The notes under the pieces were generated by a model. That model ran no database searches. It was given only the letters and a program-made list of their open reading frames with translations, and was not told where the DNA came from. The position numbers were made by a program, and so were the translations under genes. 64,000 bases of DNA from contig NZ_VCGY01000009.1 in assembly GCF_016597725.1 (NCBI RefSeq), positions 1 through 64,000 of the forward strand, read 5' to 3'. This document shows positions 63,548 through 64,000 of the stretch, in pieces; within the stretch, counting starts at the first letter, position 1, and each line of letters begins with the position of its first letter. Source of the stretch: Marinobacter sp. 1-4A (GTDB lineage: Bacteria > Pseudomonadota > Gammaproteobacteria > Pseudomonadales > Oleiphilaceae).

Positions 63548-64000
63548 TTACTCAGAAGGGTTGGCGGGTTCCAGTGATAGTGTGCGGGTCTCTCCGGTGA
63601 CCTCTTCCAGACGTTTGATGTCTTTCTCGTACGTCTGTTTCAGAGACTCAATTTCTTGAGCTTGCCACGAAATCTCCCGCTCAATATCGCGAATTTGGGA
63701 TTCAAGACGGCGTATTTTTTCTAGGGTTGCATCCGGTATTTTCTGGCCCGTGCGTTCCATATTCGCTGCACGGCTTTGCTCGCTATCCAGTTGGCTGGAT
63801 ATAACAGAGATATTGCCCCGCTTGAGTTGAATCAGCCCTTGCAGTTCGCCCAGTTTGCGGTGCATGGCCTTGATGGCTTGATCCGGATGACTGAAGCGTT
63901 TCAAAAGCCGCGTGTCTTTTTCGCGCTGAATAGCAAGCTCTTCCTGACGTTGCTTTTCGGCCTCGCGCGCGGCAATTTCTTCGTCTGTTGGTGCTGGGGG
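63548..64000 (-). CDS. Coiled-coil protein, 5' end outside the window
   Basis: The frame is open from the stop at 63548 to the last base of the window, 150 codons. The visible part is charged and heptad-rich (Ala/Glu/Gln/Lys near the N-side, DIEREISWQAQEIESLKQ further on), predicting a long coiled coil. TTG 63904 is inside the frame and is not the real start, since PPAPTDEEIAAREAEKQRQ continues the frame up to the edge. Such proteins in related bacteria carry an N-terminal DUF4124 domain; whether this one does cannot be seen. Confidence 0.75.
   Translation of the reverse strand, partial: PPAPTDEEIAAREAEKQRQEELAIQREKDTRLLKRFSHPDQAIKAMHRKLGELQGLIQLKRGNISVISSQLDSEQSRAANMERTGQKIPDATLEKIRRLESQIRDIEREISWQAQEIESLKQTYEKDIKRLEEVTGETRTLSLEPANPSE

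Overview
The window looks like a chromosome segment of a marine gammaproteobacterium, most likely Marinobacter or a close relative. The evidence is gene order: lptM-lysA-dapF-DUF484-xerC, glnK-amtB beside ubiK and comM, and yggS-proC-yggT...metX-metW-DUF4426-rdgB-hemW divergent from pilT-pilU. These are pseudomonad-type blocks. Class I adenylate cyclase, a twitching-motility ATPase pair, FadL and speA/speE fit the same group. The genus is an inference from remembered synteny, not from a search.

Region 1 (1-5365) is the distal end of an integron cassette array, all genes on the + strand and each followed by an attC recombination site. The cassettes carry a small membrane protein, a QnrVC-family pentapeptide protein (quinolone protection), a nearly canonical dfrA1 trimethoprim-resistant dihydrofolate reductase with its 95-bp attC, a class A beta-lactamase of the carbenicillinase (RTG) type, and a secreted protein of unknown function. 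An IS1380-family insertion sequence (2253-3822) sits in the leader of the beta-lactamase cassette. No integrase is visible; it should lie to the left of position 1. The last attC is about 265 bp from argH, so the array abuts core chromosome.

Region 2 (5630-24498) holds argH, a FimX-like PAS/GGDEF/EAL protein, cyaA, then a long rightward run from lptM to a BvgS-like kinase with two solute-binding domains, and a patatin-barrel outer-membrane protein. Region 3 (24495-38628) is metabolic and regulatory: GntR and AraC regulators, cardiolipin synthase, a 30-codon gene with its own terminator divergent from the AraC gene, a hydrolase/SMP-30/thioesterase group, a Na+/H+ antiporter, tcdA, an acyl-CoA dehydrogenase, and an ECF sigma/ChrR anti-sigma pair convergent with an SDR gene.

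Region 4 (38717-46526) has polyamine synthesis (speA, speE), the nitrogen module glnK-amtB behind a visible sigma-54 promoter, ubiK, comM and trmB. Region 5 (46550-59548) is the leftward metX-metW-DUF4426-rdgB-hemW operon, a dynamin-like GTPase, yggT-proC-yggS, the divergent pilT-pilU pair separated by a large inverted repeat, and a FadL porin. Region 6 (59621-64000) has polA, a DUF2782 protein, a Lys/Ala-rich-tailed protein and a coiled-coil gene cut by the window end.

The least ordinary parts are the resistance cassette array with its IS, and the isolated 30-codon transcription unit at 27904-27996. No rRNA, tRNA or CRISPR array was seen.
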